A stretch of DNA of 20,703 nucleotides, taken from NCBI RefSeq assembly GCF_000720135.1, contig NZ_JOIU01000051.1:1-20703 (forward strand). The letters run 5' to 3'. This DNA comes from Streptomyces sp. NRRL S-1022. GTDB lineage: Bacteria; Actinomycetota; Actinomycetes; Streptomycetales; Streptomycetaceae. Both the position numbers and the translations under genes were made by a program. Positions 1 to 8,500 of the stretch are shown piece after piece. Under the pieces are notes generated by a model. It saw nothing but the letters and a program-made list of their open reading frames with translations. It ran no database searches and was not told the DNA's origin. Position 1 is the stretch's first letter. The number at the start of each line of letters is the position of its first letter.

Positions 1-642
1 GCCCTCCCCCAGCCGCCGCTCCAGCTCGGTCAGTTCACCGCGCAGCGGGACGCCGTAGAACCGCACCCCGCCGTTCCCGACGGGGCCGGTCTGCAGCCGC
101 GGGCCCGGTGCCTCCCGGGTCAGGTACGGGGCGTAGCGGGCGGTGCCGAGCGGGGTCAGCGGGACGATCCGCTGGTTGGCCGAGCCCCGCCAGGCCAGCC
201 GGGTGGGCTCCGCCACCCGGTACCGGCCGGTGATCACCGCGTCCGCGCCGCCGAGGGCGGCCCGCCGCTCCGGCGTCAGCTCCGCGGGCTCGTACCCCGT
301 GTAGACCAGCAGGTCGGCGGGGTAGGGCCCGGCGCTCCCCTCGCGGCGCCGGGCCCCGTCCCGCAGGCGTGCCGCACCGGCGAGGAGTTCGGCGAGCGCC
401 GCCGCCTGCTGCAGGGGCTCGCCGCCGCTGACGGTCAGGCCGTCCGCTCCGTCGGCGAGGGCCCGCCGCCACAGCGTGAGCACCTGCGCGACCGTCGTGG
501 CCGTCCCGGCCGCCGGGTCCCAGGTGTGCCGGGACATGCATCCGGGGCAGGCCAGGGAGCAGCCCTGGAACCAGACGCCGAGCCGTTTGCCCGGGCCCAG
601 TGTTTCCAGCGGGTAGTGCGTCCCGTCGAGGCGCAATTCCAC
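1..642 (-). CDS. 4Fe-4S radical-SAM activase-like protein (3' end outside window)
   Basis: The frame is open from GTG at 642 to the left edge: 214 residues, C-terminus missing. Residues 25-35 (FQGCSLACPGC) carry the CX3CX2C cysteines (28, 32, 35) that hold the SAM-binding [4Fe-4S] cluster. VSGGEPL (71-77) is the SAM-contacting GGE motif, and RGSANQR (152-158) resembles a segment of NrdG-type activases. The short domain with no visible SPASM extension fits the '4Fe-4S single cluster domain' class related to anaerobic ribonucleotide reductase and pyruvate-formate-lyase activases. No glycyl-radical partner is seen here. The GTG was chosen because GAGGAGGAG sits about 6 bases upstream; the nearby ATG at 647 is in another frame that stops at 435. 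It is divergent from the vWA lipoprotein group. The family call is firm, the substrate unknown. Confidence 0.85.
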   Translation of the reverse strand, partial: MELRLDGTHYPLETLGPGKRLGVWFQGCSLACPGCMSRHTWDPAAGTATTVAQVLTLWRRALADGADGLTVSGGEPLQQAAALAELLAGAARLRDGARRREGSAGPYPADLLVYTGYEPAELTPERRAALGGADAVITGRYRVAEPTRLAWRGSANQRIVPLTPLGTARYAPYLTREAPGPRLQTGPVGNGGVRFYGVPLRGELTELERRLGEG

Positions 643-880
643 GGCATCTCCTCCTCGCACCGGCTTGGAGTATCCAGTGCGCCGAGGGCGGCCCGCAATT
701 GCCGAAAGGTTTCTTTCCGGCTCCGCTCCGGGCGGGATCCGGTTGTTTTCCGGAAACCCCGCAAGGAATGATCGGTTCCCCTCAAAACACCAGTCCCCCG
801 AGGGGTTTTGCTCCGCTACTCTCTCCCCATCGCGGCGCCTTCCCACCCGGACCGCCCGCGACGAATGGGGGCACTTCGAA
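643..880. promoter_or_regulatory. Divergent intergenic region with AT-richer palindromes
   Basis: This 238-base gap separates two divergent transcription units and has no credible gene. It is less GC-rich than its surroundings. It holds the palindrome TTTCCGGAAA (747-756), a related CCGAAAG...CTTTCCGG element near 703-721, and a CAAAAC...GTTTTG inverted repeat (783-810) enclosing CCCC/GGGG. TACTCT (817-822) could be a -10 box for the plus-strand group, but no good -35 was found. Both promoters, and perhaps a shared operator, probably lie here. Confidence 0.4.
669..698 (-). promoter_or_regulatory. Candidate promoter for the radical-SAM gene
   Basis: On the minus strand TTGCGG (698-693) and GATACT (674-669) are separated by 18 bases and lie 27 bases or more upstream of the GTG at 642. 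The boxes only approximate the housekeeping sigma consensus and were found by eye. Confidence 0.3.
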
Positions 881-1561
881 ATGATCACCAATGCTCGAAT
901 AAACGTCCGGGTCCGGCGGCCGAAAATCCGGCGCCTCTCCTCGGCACGCGCCCGCTTCCACGGCCGCCGGGACGCGACCGGTCTGCGGGAGTTCCTGACG
1001 GACGCGGCGGCGGGCGGCACCCCGGACGACGACGGCCTGCCGCCGTACGTGCTGGGGCTGCGCGCACAGGTGCGGCGCGGTACCGCACGGCTGCGCTCGC
1101 GCACCCTCGCCGCGCACCGCGCGCTGCACGTGCGGATCCAGGCGGAGTCGGTGCGCGTCGTGACGCAGTACACCGTGCGCGGCGAACCGGCGCCGGCCGC
1201 GCTCGCCCGGTTCGGGCGGATGGTCGGGGAGTGGCGCGCGGCCGCCTCCGTCTGCCGACAGCAGGCCCAGCAACTGGCGGACGAGGCCAACCAGTTGATG
1301 GCCGCTTACTGGGACGCCGCCTGGACCCGCACCCAGCGCGACGGCCACGTCGGCGGGACCCGTCCCACCGGCTGGCTGCCCGGGGAGATCACCCTGGACC
1401 GCACCTGGGCCTACCTGGACGACGGCCTGCTGAGCGACCGCTGGTACGCCCCGGACCGGGCCGGGCGGGACACCGACCCGTCGGCCGTCGCGCAGGCGCT
1501 GCACATCCTCGACCACCAGGCGGCACGCGGCGGCGCCCCGAGCGGCGTGCGCGGGCGATGA
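881..1561 (+). CDS. Hypothetical 226-residue protein, first gene of the vWA-lipoprotein group
   Basis: I do not recognise this family. The protein is 226 residues with a very basic N-terminus (about ten Arg/Lys in the first 35 residues). A central part, roughly 75-150, is rich in Arg, Ala and Gln and predicted helical. The C-terminal third has several Trp and Tyr, including GWLPGEITLD and DRWYAPDRAG. There is no signal peptide or membrane segment, so it is probably cytoplasmic. The ATG at 881 was chosen because upstream codons in this frame lose the coding third-position bias. Its ribosome site is weak (GGGGG about 11 bases upstream), and ATG 890 is an alternative. The stop overlaps an ATG at 1558, so the next reading frame may be coupled. 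Its context suggests work with the vWA lipoprotein and membrane protein downstream. Confidence 0.65.
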   Translation: MITNARINVRVRRPKIRRLSSARARFHGRRDATGLREFLTDAAAGGTPDDDGLPPYVLGLRAQVRRGTARLRSRTLAAHRALHVRIQAESVRVVTQYTVRGEPAPAALARFGRMVGEWRAAASVCRQQAQQLADEANQLMAAYWDAAWTRTQRDGHVGGTRPTGWLPGEITLDRTWAYLDDGLLSDRWYAPDRAGRDTDPSAVAQALHILDHQAARGGAPSGVRGR

Positions 1562-1611
1562 CCGCCTCGCGGCCGCACGCCGTGCGCTCCCCGTCCCCCG
1601 GCGCGTCCCAC

Positions 1612-1656
1612 CCCGGCTCGCCGTACCCGGGCTCGCCGTACCCCGGTTCCCCGCCG
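1612..1656 (+). repeat. Three 15-bp tandem units between two genes
   Basis: Three units start at 1612, 1627 and 1642. The first two differ at one base (cccggctcgccgtac, ccgggctcgccgtac) and the third is degenerate. Read from the ATG at 1558 they would encode PGSPY repeats. They lie just upstream of the preferred start of the lipoprotein gene. Confidence 0.6.
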
Positions 1657-1701
1657 CCCGTTACCCGTCCGCCGCTCCCAGGAAGGCCAAGGACCGTCAT
1701 C

Positions 1702-2466
1702 GTGCCTCACTCGGCCCGGACCGCTCACCGGTCCCCCGTCCGCGCCGCCCGCCGGCTCGCCGTCGTCGTCCCGCTGGTGTGCTCGCTCGCCGCGCTCGTG
1801 TCCTGCAGCAAGCAGGAGGAAGCCCTCACCACGCCCTGCGGGGTGGTCGTAGACGGTTCGGGCTCGGCCGCCGCCGCGAAGCAGGGATTCGACTCCGAGG
1901 CCAAACTGAAGGACAGCTTCGGCGAGTTCCTCACCGGCCAGAAGTGCGGAACCGTGGACTTCGCACCCATCACGCGTTCCTCGCGCAGCTCCTCCTGCCG
2001 GCAGCAGCAGGTGGACCTCGACCCGCCGCACGACGCCGGCACCGACCAGAAGGCGCAGCGCGCCAGGGCCCTGCAGGACGCGGCCGTCGCGGCGCTCGCC
2101 GAGCTCAAGTGCGCGCGGGGGCAGAACGGTTCGGACGTGTGGGGGGCGCTGGCCCGCATCGGGGAGGGCGTCCCGCACGACGGCGGGGCGGCGAAGCTGC
2201 TCGTGGTGAGCGACTTCGACCAGTCCGACCCGGAGTTCGTCCTCTCCCACCAGGACCTGACGACCAAGGACAAACGGGCGAAGGTCATCGACTCGCTGGT
2301 GAAGCAGCGGGGTCTGCCCGGCATCAAGGGGATGGACGTGTTCCCCGTCGGGCTCGGCATGCAGTACTCGGCGAAACCCAGCGAGGCCGACGACTTCGAG
2401 TCCTTCTGGGTGGAAGCACTCGAAGGGAGGGCCCAGGCCCATGTCGACACCCAGTACAAGCGCTGA
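1702..2466 (+). CDS. vWA-fold lipoprotein with intact MIDAS motif
   Basis: From GTG 1702 the product is 254 residues. It starts with a basic segment (RAARR, 14-18), a hydrophobic stretch, and the lipobox LVSC with Cys35 as the lipidation site, so it should be anchored on the outer face of the membrane. VVVDGSGS (48-55) gives the DxSxS metal site (Asp51, Ser53, Ser55). GSDVWGAL (143-150) fits the middle MIDAS loop and VVSDFD (168-173) supplies the last acidic residue. vWA domains with MIDAS bind a divalent metal and usually a protein partner. GTG 1702 was chosen because AAGGA lies 8 bases upstream and the signal peptide has normal length. Starting at ATG 1558, coupled to the previous stop, would add 48 mostly Pro/Gly/Ser residues ahead of the signal. 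The 3' end overlaps the next gene by 26 bases. Confidence 0.75.
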   Translation: MPHSARTAHRSPVRAARRLAVVVPLVCSLAALVSCSKQEEALTTPCGVVVDGSGSAAAAKQGFDSEAKLKDSFGEFLTGQKCGTVDFAPITRSSRSSSCRQQQVDLDPPHDAGTDQKAQRARALQDAAVAALAELKCARGQNGSDVWGALARIGEGVPHDGGAAKLLVVSDFDQSDPEFVLSHQDLTTKDKRAKVIDSLVKQRGLPGIKGMDVFPVGLGMQYSAKPSEADDFESFWVEALEGRAQAHVDTQYKR

Positions 2467-4048
2467 CGCCCCCGAGCCGCGCCGCCGGCGGCTCGCCCGC
2501 GCCCTGCCGCTCCCGGGGCGGAGCGCCCGGCAGGCCACGCGGCCGGGGGCCGGCCCGGGCACCACCGGGCTCGCCGGCCGCCGCCCCCTGGTCCTCGACG
2601 ACAAGGCCGAGGGCGGCCTGCTCGCCGACGCCCGCAAGAGGGGCCGGCAGGCCGGCCGGAAGCGGACGCTGGACCCGTGGGTGCTGGCCGGCGGCGACCG
2701 GCTGCCCTACTTCGCCGAGCTGGCCTCCGTACGGGACACCGTGATCCACCGGATCGAGGAGGAGCTGAACCTCGCGGAGGAGACGGCCCGGCTCCAGGAC
2801 GCGCAGGCGGCCACCGCGGTGACCGCGGGCGAGGCCGAGACCCGGCTGCTGGACGAGCGGCTCACCGAGGCCGACCGGGACATCCTGGCCGCCCGCAGTC
2901 AGCTCGACCTGCTCGCGCTGCGCTCCTCGCGCTGGCTGCGCTTCCGGGACCGGCTGCGCGAACGGGTCGAGGAACGCTGGCTGCGGGCCCGCTTCCCGGA
3001 CGCCCCCGCGCCGCCGGCCGGCCGTACCGCGGACCCGGACGCCACCGGTCTCCCGCAGGACGGGACCGGGCAGCCGGCCGGCAAGCAGGACGGCGCGGAC
3101 CCGGGCGACGACTGGCAGTCGGTGTCCGCGGCCGGCGCCGCCCCGGACGAGGCCTCGCCCGCCGCGCTGCGGGAGGAGTACCGCGCCGCGCGGCGGGAGA
3201 CCGCCGAGACCGGGTCGGCCGAGGGCTGGGAGGGGCTGGCCACCCGCCCCGGTCTGCCCCGCTGGCTGACCCTGGCCCTGCTGGCCGTCATCATGGCCGT
3301 CGAGGTACCGGTCTACTGGGTCGCCTACCAGCCCTTCCACGGAGTCGGCAGCACCAGCGGCGACGCCCTGTCCGGGACGCTCGCGGTGTCGTCGGCCGTC
3401 GTCATGCTGATCCTGCCGCACCTGGCGGGGCACATGCTGCGGTGGCGTTCGGCGACCGGGTCGCCGCGCAACGGCTGGCTGCCGGCCCTGTCGCTGCTCG
3501 GCGTGTGGGGCGGCCTGACCTGGGTGCTGGGCACGCTGCGCGCCAGGTTCGTGCTGCAGCACGACGCTCCGGCAGCCGCCGCCGGGGACGCCTCGGGCTT
3601 CCGCGGGCTGGGCGGTTCGTCCGCGGGCACCTCGACCCTGGTGGACCGGCTGCACCTGTCGTCCCAGACGGTGACCTGGCTGTTCTGCGCGCTGCTGCTG
3701 CTCTCGGGCGGTGTCGGCTTCCTGCTCGGCCTGTTCCGGGAGCACCCGTTCCTGGACGCCTACCGCACGGCGGTGGAACGGCGGGCGGACCTGCGGGGGC
3801 GGCGCGAGCAGAACGTCGCCGCCACCGAGCGGGCGCGGGCCGCGCAGGAGACGGCCGAGGACCGGCAGCAGGACCGCAGGGAAGCCGCGAACGAGCGGAT
3901 CGCCGCGGCCCGCCAGCTGTACGAGGCCGCCGCCCACGAGTACCTCGACGGGGTGATGGCGGCCTCGCGGGACACCGCCGTCACCGAGTCGGCGATGCGC
4001 CTGTCCCGGAACTGGCCGCTGCTGCCCGCCCCCCTGCGGGACCGCTGA
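2441..4048 (+). CDS. Four-helix membrane protein with flanking coiled coils
   Basis: The 535-residue product has a basic, Pro-rich N-terminus and a Glu/Ala/Arg-rich predicted coiled coil at about 98-180. A low-complexity acidic linker (185-265) follows. Four hydrophobic helices lie at about 275-296, 313-334, 346-366 and 410-432. The C-terminal helical region (445-510) is rich in Arg, Glu, Gln and Ala. Both long helical arms probably sit in the cytoplasm. I do not recognise the family; the shape suggests a scaffold or signal-relay protein. The ATG lies inside the 3' end of the lipoprotein gene, with GAAGGGAGGG just upstream, so the two are coupled. An outside vWA lipoprotein and a membrane protein with cytoplasmic arms could form one complex (inference). 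Confidence 0.75.
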   Translation: MSTPSTSADAPEPRRRRLARALPLPGRSARQATRPGAGPGTTGLAGRRPLVLDDKAEGGLLADARKRGRQAGRKRTLDPWVLAGGDRLPYFAELASVRDTVIHRIEEELNLAEETARLQDAQAATAVTAGEAETRLLDERLTEADRDILAARSQLDLLALRSSRWLRFRDRLRERVEERWLRARFPDAPAPPAGRTADPDATGLPQDGTGQPAGKQDGADPGDDWQSVSAAGAAPDEASPAALREEYRAARRETAETGSAEGWEGLATRPGLPRWLTLALLAVIMAVEVPVYWVAYQPFHGVGSTSGDALSGTLAVSSAVVMLILPHLAGHMLRWRSATGSPRNGWLPALSLLGVWGGLTWVLGTLRARFVLQHDAPAAAAGDASGFRGLGGSSAGTSTLVDRLHLSSQTVTWLFCALLLLSGGVGFLLGLFREHPFLDAYRTAVERRADLRGRREQNVAATERARAAQETAEDRQQDRREAANERIAAARQLYEAAAHEYLDGVMAASRDTAVTESAMRLSRNWPLLPAPLRDR

Positions 4049-4074
4049 CGGCGGGCGGTGCACCCGGACCGGTA

Positions 4075-4106
4075 CTGCCCCGGCCCCTCGCGGGGGGCCG
4101 GGGCAG
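4075..4106. terminator. Strong hairpin between convergent operons
   Basis: CTGCCCCGGCCCC pairs with GGGGCCGGGGCAG around a loop of about six bases. The stem is near perfect and about 13 bp long. It lies between the stops of the membrane-protein gene (4048) and the RES gene (4126), which point at each other, so it probably terminates both. It has no T-run, as is common for Streptomyces terminators. Confidence 0.8.
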
Positions 4107-4125
4107 CCGTGTGCCGCGGCGGTGC

Positions 4126-4776
4126 TCAGTCCTGCGGCGCGGAGACGACCGCGTGCAGCGGCGCGAGAAGCCGGTTGACCCGGCGCACGTCGTCGGCCGA
4201 CGCCAGTCGCAGGCACTCCAGCGGACGCCGGTCGAGGGGCGCGTCCGGGCAGCGGTCCTGGAACAGCTGGAGCGCCGGGCGCGGCCGGCAGCGTTTGGAC
4301 GTCCACCACAGCCCCTGCACACCGGTGCAGCGTTCGCGGATGACCCGCACCCAGTACCGGGTGCCGGCGTACTCCGTGGTGTCGATCAGCCAGTCGTCCT
4401 GCCAGACGGCGGCCAGCCCCTCGGCGGTCGTGAGGTCCGCCAGGGACAGGTCGGCCGTGGTGCGGACCGCGGACAGGACGTACCGGGACGCCTGCGCCCA
4501 GGGGATCTGGCGCACGCCGTCGTCACCGAACTCCACCGACCTCAGGAGCACTTCGGACAGGGCGGTGACCGGGTCGAGGGCCGCGTACAGGTAGGGGTAG
4601 GGGTCCTTTTCGGTGGGGTCGAAGCGGCTGCCCTTGAAGAACTCGTGCGCGACGTTCGGGTTGAACTCGCCGGCCCCGAACTGCTCCTCGTGGCACCGCC
4701 ACAGCACGGTGCCCGCGGGCAGCGAGTGCCGCAGCGGGGCCATCTCGACGCCCTCGGGCGGAAGCTGACCGGCCAT
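4126..4776 (-). CDS. RES-domain protein, predicted NAD+-consuming toxin
   Basis: The protein is 216 residues, typical of RES toxins. The three residues that name the family appear in order: Arg27 in VLWRCHE, Glu75 in ALSEVLLRS, and Ser160 in GLWWTSKR. PYLYAALDP (60-68) matches the usual aromatic strand before the Glu helix. RES toxins break down NAD+ by phosphorolysis or hydrolysis on an ADP-ribosyltransferase-like fold, and stop growth unless bound by their Xre/MbcA/ParS-type antitoxin. The start ATG shares its A with the TGA of the upstream antitoxin-like gene (TGATG), so translation is coupled and the gene has no promoter of its own. The order antitoxin then toxin is the normal one. The unusual feature is that both follow a CHAT protease gene. 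The domain call is strong; activity is untested. Confidence 0.85.
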   Translation of the reverse strand: MAGQLPPEGVEMAPLRHSLPAGTVLWRCHEEQFGAGEFNPNVAHEFFKGSRFDPTEKDPYPYLYAALDPVTALSEVLLRSVEFGDDGVRQIPWAQASRYVLSAVRTTADLSLADLTTAEGLAAVWQDDWLIDTTEYAGTRYWVRVIRERCTGVQGLWWTSKRCRPRPALQLFQDRCPDAPLDRRPLECLRLASADDVRRVNRLLAPLHAVVSAPQD

Positions 4777-5537
4777 CAGCAGGCTCCCACCAGTTCGGCG
4801 GCGGCGCGTTCCAGCGCGTCGTCCGGCAGCACGCCGAGCAGGTCGGCGGGGACACCGCCCAGCCACCGGTTGCCGCCCAGCCACCAGTCGGCGGCTCCCC
4901 AGGGGTCGCGGTCCGCGCGGAGCAGGGCGTTGATCCGGCGGACGACGGGCAGCGGCTGGGCCGTACCGGGCCGGAACTGGAAGCGGGGGTAGCGGATGCC
5001 GTCGTCCGGGTCGCGGAGCCGGATCAGACCTGCGGCCGGACCCGGGCCGCCGGGCGGTCCGGTGGAGCCGGCCCCGGTCAGCGCCGTGTTCTCGGCCCCG
5101 GTCAGCGCCGTGTTCTCGGCCCCGGTCAGCGCCGTGTACTCGGCCCCGGTCAGCGCCGTGTACTCGGCCTCGGTCAGCGCGGGTGCGGCGAGGAGCCGGC
5201 GGCGGGCCGACCGCAGCAGGTCGGCGGGGTCGGGCGGCGGGGTGCCGAGCACACCGATGACCGCGTCGACCGTGGTGAGGCGGGGCAGCTCCCGGGCGCC
5301 GGCGGCGTAGCGGTGGCCGCCGAGCGCCTCGGACACCGGGTGCCCGGGCGGCAGCGCGGCCAGGGTGCGCTTCAGCCGGCGCACGGCCCGGGCGACGGCG
5401 GCGGGGCGGCCGGCGACCGTCTCCTCGCGCATCTCCCGCAGCGCGCCGGAGACCCGGCCGAGGTCGTCGTCGCCGAGCCCGGTGACGACGGTGGTCCAGT
5501 GGGCCTCCAGGAGCCTGAGCAGTTCCTCCGACGTCAT
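4776..5537 (-). CDS. Xre/MbcA/ParS-type toxin-binding protein with internal octapeptide repeats
   Basis: The protein has 253 residues. The C-terminal part (about 170-253) resembles the MbcA/ParS/Xre toxin-binding domain that caps RES toxins: RYPRFQF (182-188), LPVVRRINALL (196-206), DPWGAADWWLGG (211-222) and RWLGGVPADLL (224-234). The N-terminal 118 residues are helical and show no clear helix-turn-helix, so DNA binding is doubtful. Between them, at residues 119-156, ALTGAEYT-like units repeat about five times. The ATG at 5537 overlaps the stop of the CHAT gene (ATGA) and has AAGGAG 7 bases upstream. Its stop overlaps the RES start. It most likely neutralises the RES protein. The N-terminal domain may instead contact the CHAT protein (inference). 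Confidence 0.8.
   Translation of the reverse strand: MTSEELLRLLEAHWTTVVTGLGDDDLGRVSGALREMREETVAGRPAAVARAVRRLKRTLAALPPGHPVSEALGGHRYAAGARELPRLTTVDAVIGVLGTPPPDPADLLRSARRRLLAAPALTEAEYTALTGAEYTALTGAENTALTGAENTALTGAGSTGPPGGPGPAAGLIRLRDPDDGIRYPRFQFRPGTAQPLPVVRRINALLRADRDPWGAADWWLGGNRWLGGVPADLLGVLPDDALERAAAELVGAC
5074..5181 (-). repeat. 24-bp in-frame tandem repeat inside the antitoxin-like gene
   Basis: Four full 24-bp units start at 5074, 5098, 5122 and 5146, with a degenerate fifth from 5170. On the plus strand the unit is ccggtcagcgccgtgttctc followed by ggcc. Units 1 and 2 are identical, units 3 and 4 are identical, and the two pairs differ at one base (Asn versus Tyr codon). The encoded period is eight residues, so unit gain or loss keeps the frame. 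Confidence 0.95.
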
Positions 5538-8500
5538 GCGCGCTCTCCTTCCCGGCTCCGGGCGGGGGCCGGTGCGGGGTTGCCGTGGTGGACGAAGCCC
5601 GCCCAGGTGTCGGGCCGGTCGCGGAGGTCCTCCGTGAGCCGCCAGCGGGCCGCGACGTCCTTCAGCGCGCGGACGGGCGGGCGTTCGTCCGGCGCGGTGA
5701 GCATCCAGCGCTGGGCGGCGCGCAGCGCGTCCGGCGGGGCCAGACCCCGGTCGAGCGCGTCGTGCAGGACGAGCATGAGCAGCTCCGAGCGCATGTCGTC
5801 GACTTTCCACCGGGAGCCGATGGCGTCGGCGGCGAGCCGGTGCACGAGCACCGAGGTCAGGGTCAGGGCCTCGTCGTGGTCTCGGGTGGTGAGGTCCGTC
5901 TCGCAGCCGCCGCAGACGACCAGGGGGCCGGCCGAGCGGAAGGCGTCGCCCTCGGCGGGTGTCTCCAGCAGGGCGCTCAGCGTGAGGTCCCCGCCGGTGC
6001 CGGACGGCTCGGCGTCCTCGTCCGGCACCGCCAGGCGCAGGGCCGACCGGGTGGGGTCCGGGCCGGCGAGGCCGTGGCACGCCAGGTGCACGAGGGAGGC
6101 GGGTTCGGCGGCCCGGCCGCCGAGCAGGCCCAGGACCGTCTCCGGGGTGGCGGGGTCCTCGTCGGGGCGGTGCACGACGGCCCGCGGGTAGTGGACGGCG
6201 GCCAGGGTGTCGATCTCCTCCTCGGCCCACTGCAGGTCGTCCGCGCCGTGGAAGACCAGGGCCGGGCGGTCGGCGGGCGCCATGCGCCGGCGGGCGGCGG
6301 CGCGCAGGAACTCCCGGCCGGAGGAGGCGTGCGTGAGGACGGCGATCTCGCAGGCGCGTACCGCACGCGCCGGGCCGGACCCGGCGGGCGGCTCCAGCAC
6401 GGCCGCCTGCCAGGGCACCACCCCGAGGTCGCCGCAGGGCACGATGACCAGGCGCACGGCGTCGGGCCGTACGCCGTCGCCCGTGCCGGCCGGTGCCCGC
6501 GTCGGAGCGGACTCGGCGAGGGCGCGGTCCCACACCCCGAGGCGGGTCAGGACCGGGCCGAGGACCTCGCCGGCCCACGCGCACAGGTCGTCCAGCGCCC
6601 GGTGCCAGCGGCGTACGGCGCGTTCCCGTTCCCTGGCGTTGACCGTGGCGGGGTCGGCGGCCTCCAGACGCTGCCGGTCCGCGCCGGCCGCCAGGTACGC
6701 CGCGACCGGCGCGCGTCCGCCGGGGGTCAGGCCGGGCAGCGGCAGCACCGTCACCGGGCCGTCCCCGGTGACGGCGAGGACGGTCCCGTCCGGGTCGTCC
6801 ACGCCGGGCACCAGGTACAGCAGCGCGTCGGCGGCCGTGGCCCGCAGTCCGGCGCGCAGGTCGCCCACGGTGGCCACGACGGGCCGTACGTCGTCCCCGC
6901 CCCGGCCCCGCAGCACCTCCAGCGAGCGGCGCCGCAGGTCACCGGGGAGTCCGGGGGCGCCCGCGCCGGCCGCGGCGGCGAGCACCTCCAGCGGGGAGCG
7001 GCCGCCCAGGTCGCCGGGGGCGTCCCGGCTCGCGTCGGCGGACAGTTCCAGCAGGGAGCGGTCGTCGCCGTGTTCCCCGGGGCCGGCGGCGGCGCGCCAG
7101 CGCCCGGCCAGGTCGTCCTCGCCGAGGGCCGCGAGCCGGTCGGCGACGCCCGCGGAGACGGCCGCCGCGCCGAGCACCAGGGACCGGCCCGCCTCCAGGC
7201 AGGCGATCGCCTCCTCGGGAAGTCCGGCGCGCAGCGCCCAGAAGGCCGCTCTGCGGCCCCGGTCGGCCGCCGCGCGCGCGATGCGCAGGCCGCGGCCGAC
7301 GCCCTGCTGGAGCAGGACGTCGTCGGCGGAGAGCCGCAGGGAGGTGCGGGCGAGGCCGACGGCGGCGCGCAGGTCCTCGCCGGCTCCGGGCGTGTCCGCG
7401 TACCGGGTGGCGCGTTTGGCGCGCAGTGCGGCCAGGTCCCAGGTGAGGCCGGCGCCGCCCGGGGCGCCGTCGGGCAGCTCGGCCAGCGCCCGCGTCAGCT
7501 CGGTGACCGCCTCGTCCAGCGCCCCCGCGTCCCCGGTGAACAGGTGCAGGGTGTCCAGGGCGAGCGCGATGCCGCCGCGTGCCCTGGACCGGAAGTCGGA
7601 GGTGAATCCGGTGTGGTCCAGGGCGGCCCGGGCGCGCCGTACGCCCTCGGCGATACGGCCCGGGTCCGACTCGGCGATCGCCGTCAGGGTGAGCAGCGGC
7701 GCCCAGGTGATGTCGAGGAGGCTGCGCAGGACGGGCATGTCCACCGAGGTCTCCACAGCCCGCTGGAGGTGGTGCACGGCCGCCCGCAGCTGCGCGGTAC
7801 GGTCGTCCGCCGACGTGGCGAGCACGACGCGGCCCAGATAGGCACCGCCGAGGACGAAGGCGGTCAGGACACCGGTCCATTCCTCGGCGCCGTCGTAGGT
7901 CTCGTCCAGTTCCAGTTCGCACAGGGCGTCGACGACGTCCTCGACCGCCCCGGCGTCGCCGCGGTCAAGGGCGGACGTCAGCCGCACCTGGAGCCGGACG
8001 GCCTCCCCGCACAGGCGCAGGTTGGCGGCGACGGTGTCCGTGGGGTCGCCGTCCCACTGCTGGGCCTCGAACAGGTCGCGGGCCATGTCCTCGTCCTGGA
8101 GGCTGCCGCCGGTGAGGGCGGCCCCGAGGAGCAGGGCCGGGACGACGGTGCGCAGCCACTCGCCGTGGGTGCGGCTGTCGAGTTCGCCGCCGGCCGACGC
8201 CTCGTGCATGAGCCGGAGGGCCTCCCGGAAGCCCTCCATGTCGCCGCTGCGGGTGGCGAGGGCGACGTGGACGAGGGCGGCGACCATCCGGGACGGCAGG
8301 GAGGGGCGCTCGCCGTCGCCGGCGGCGCGTTCTCCCGTCAGGTCGGCGAGGAGCCCGGACACGTTCTGGGAGGCGACGGTCCCCGGTGACATCACCTCGG
8401 CCAGGGCGAGGAACTGGGTCAGGATGTCGCGGACGCCGGCGGGGTCGTCGGTGTCCCCGGCCGGCGCGGCGCCGGTCTCCTGCGGCGGGGGCGTGCCGGG

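Noticed and set aside
435..785. Minus-strand ATG-started open frame at the left edge
   Set aside because: Its residues carry no motif, while the frame from GTG 642 gives the radical-SAM CX3CX2C and GGE motifs.
794..810. Intrinsic terminator CCCC-GGGG-TTTT
   Set aside because: The stem is only four pairs with a three-base loop, and it lies in a divergent promoter region where a terminator is not expected.
2324..4309. Minus-strand open frame of 661 codons over the membrane-protein gene
   Set aside because: Pro/Arg/Gly-rich antisense product without domains; the plus strand has coiled coils and four membrane helices in a coupled gene.
5074..5181. CRISPR-like array
   Set aside because: The 24-bp units are contiguous with no spacers and stay in frame inside a coding gene.
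5538..6584. Extended start for the antitoxin-like gene, up to 6584
   Set aside because: The added residues are an out-of-frame reading of the CHAT catalytic domain; ATG 5537 has a good ribosome site and the ATGA overlap.
5585..8389. Very long plus-strand open frame opposite the CHAT gene
   Set aside because: It has no family motifs, shows the Gly/Arg/Val-rich composition of an antisense frame, and the minus strand holds an intact CHAT protease.
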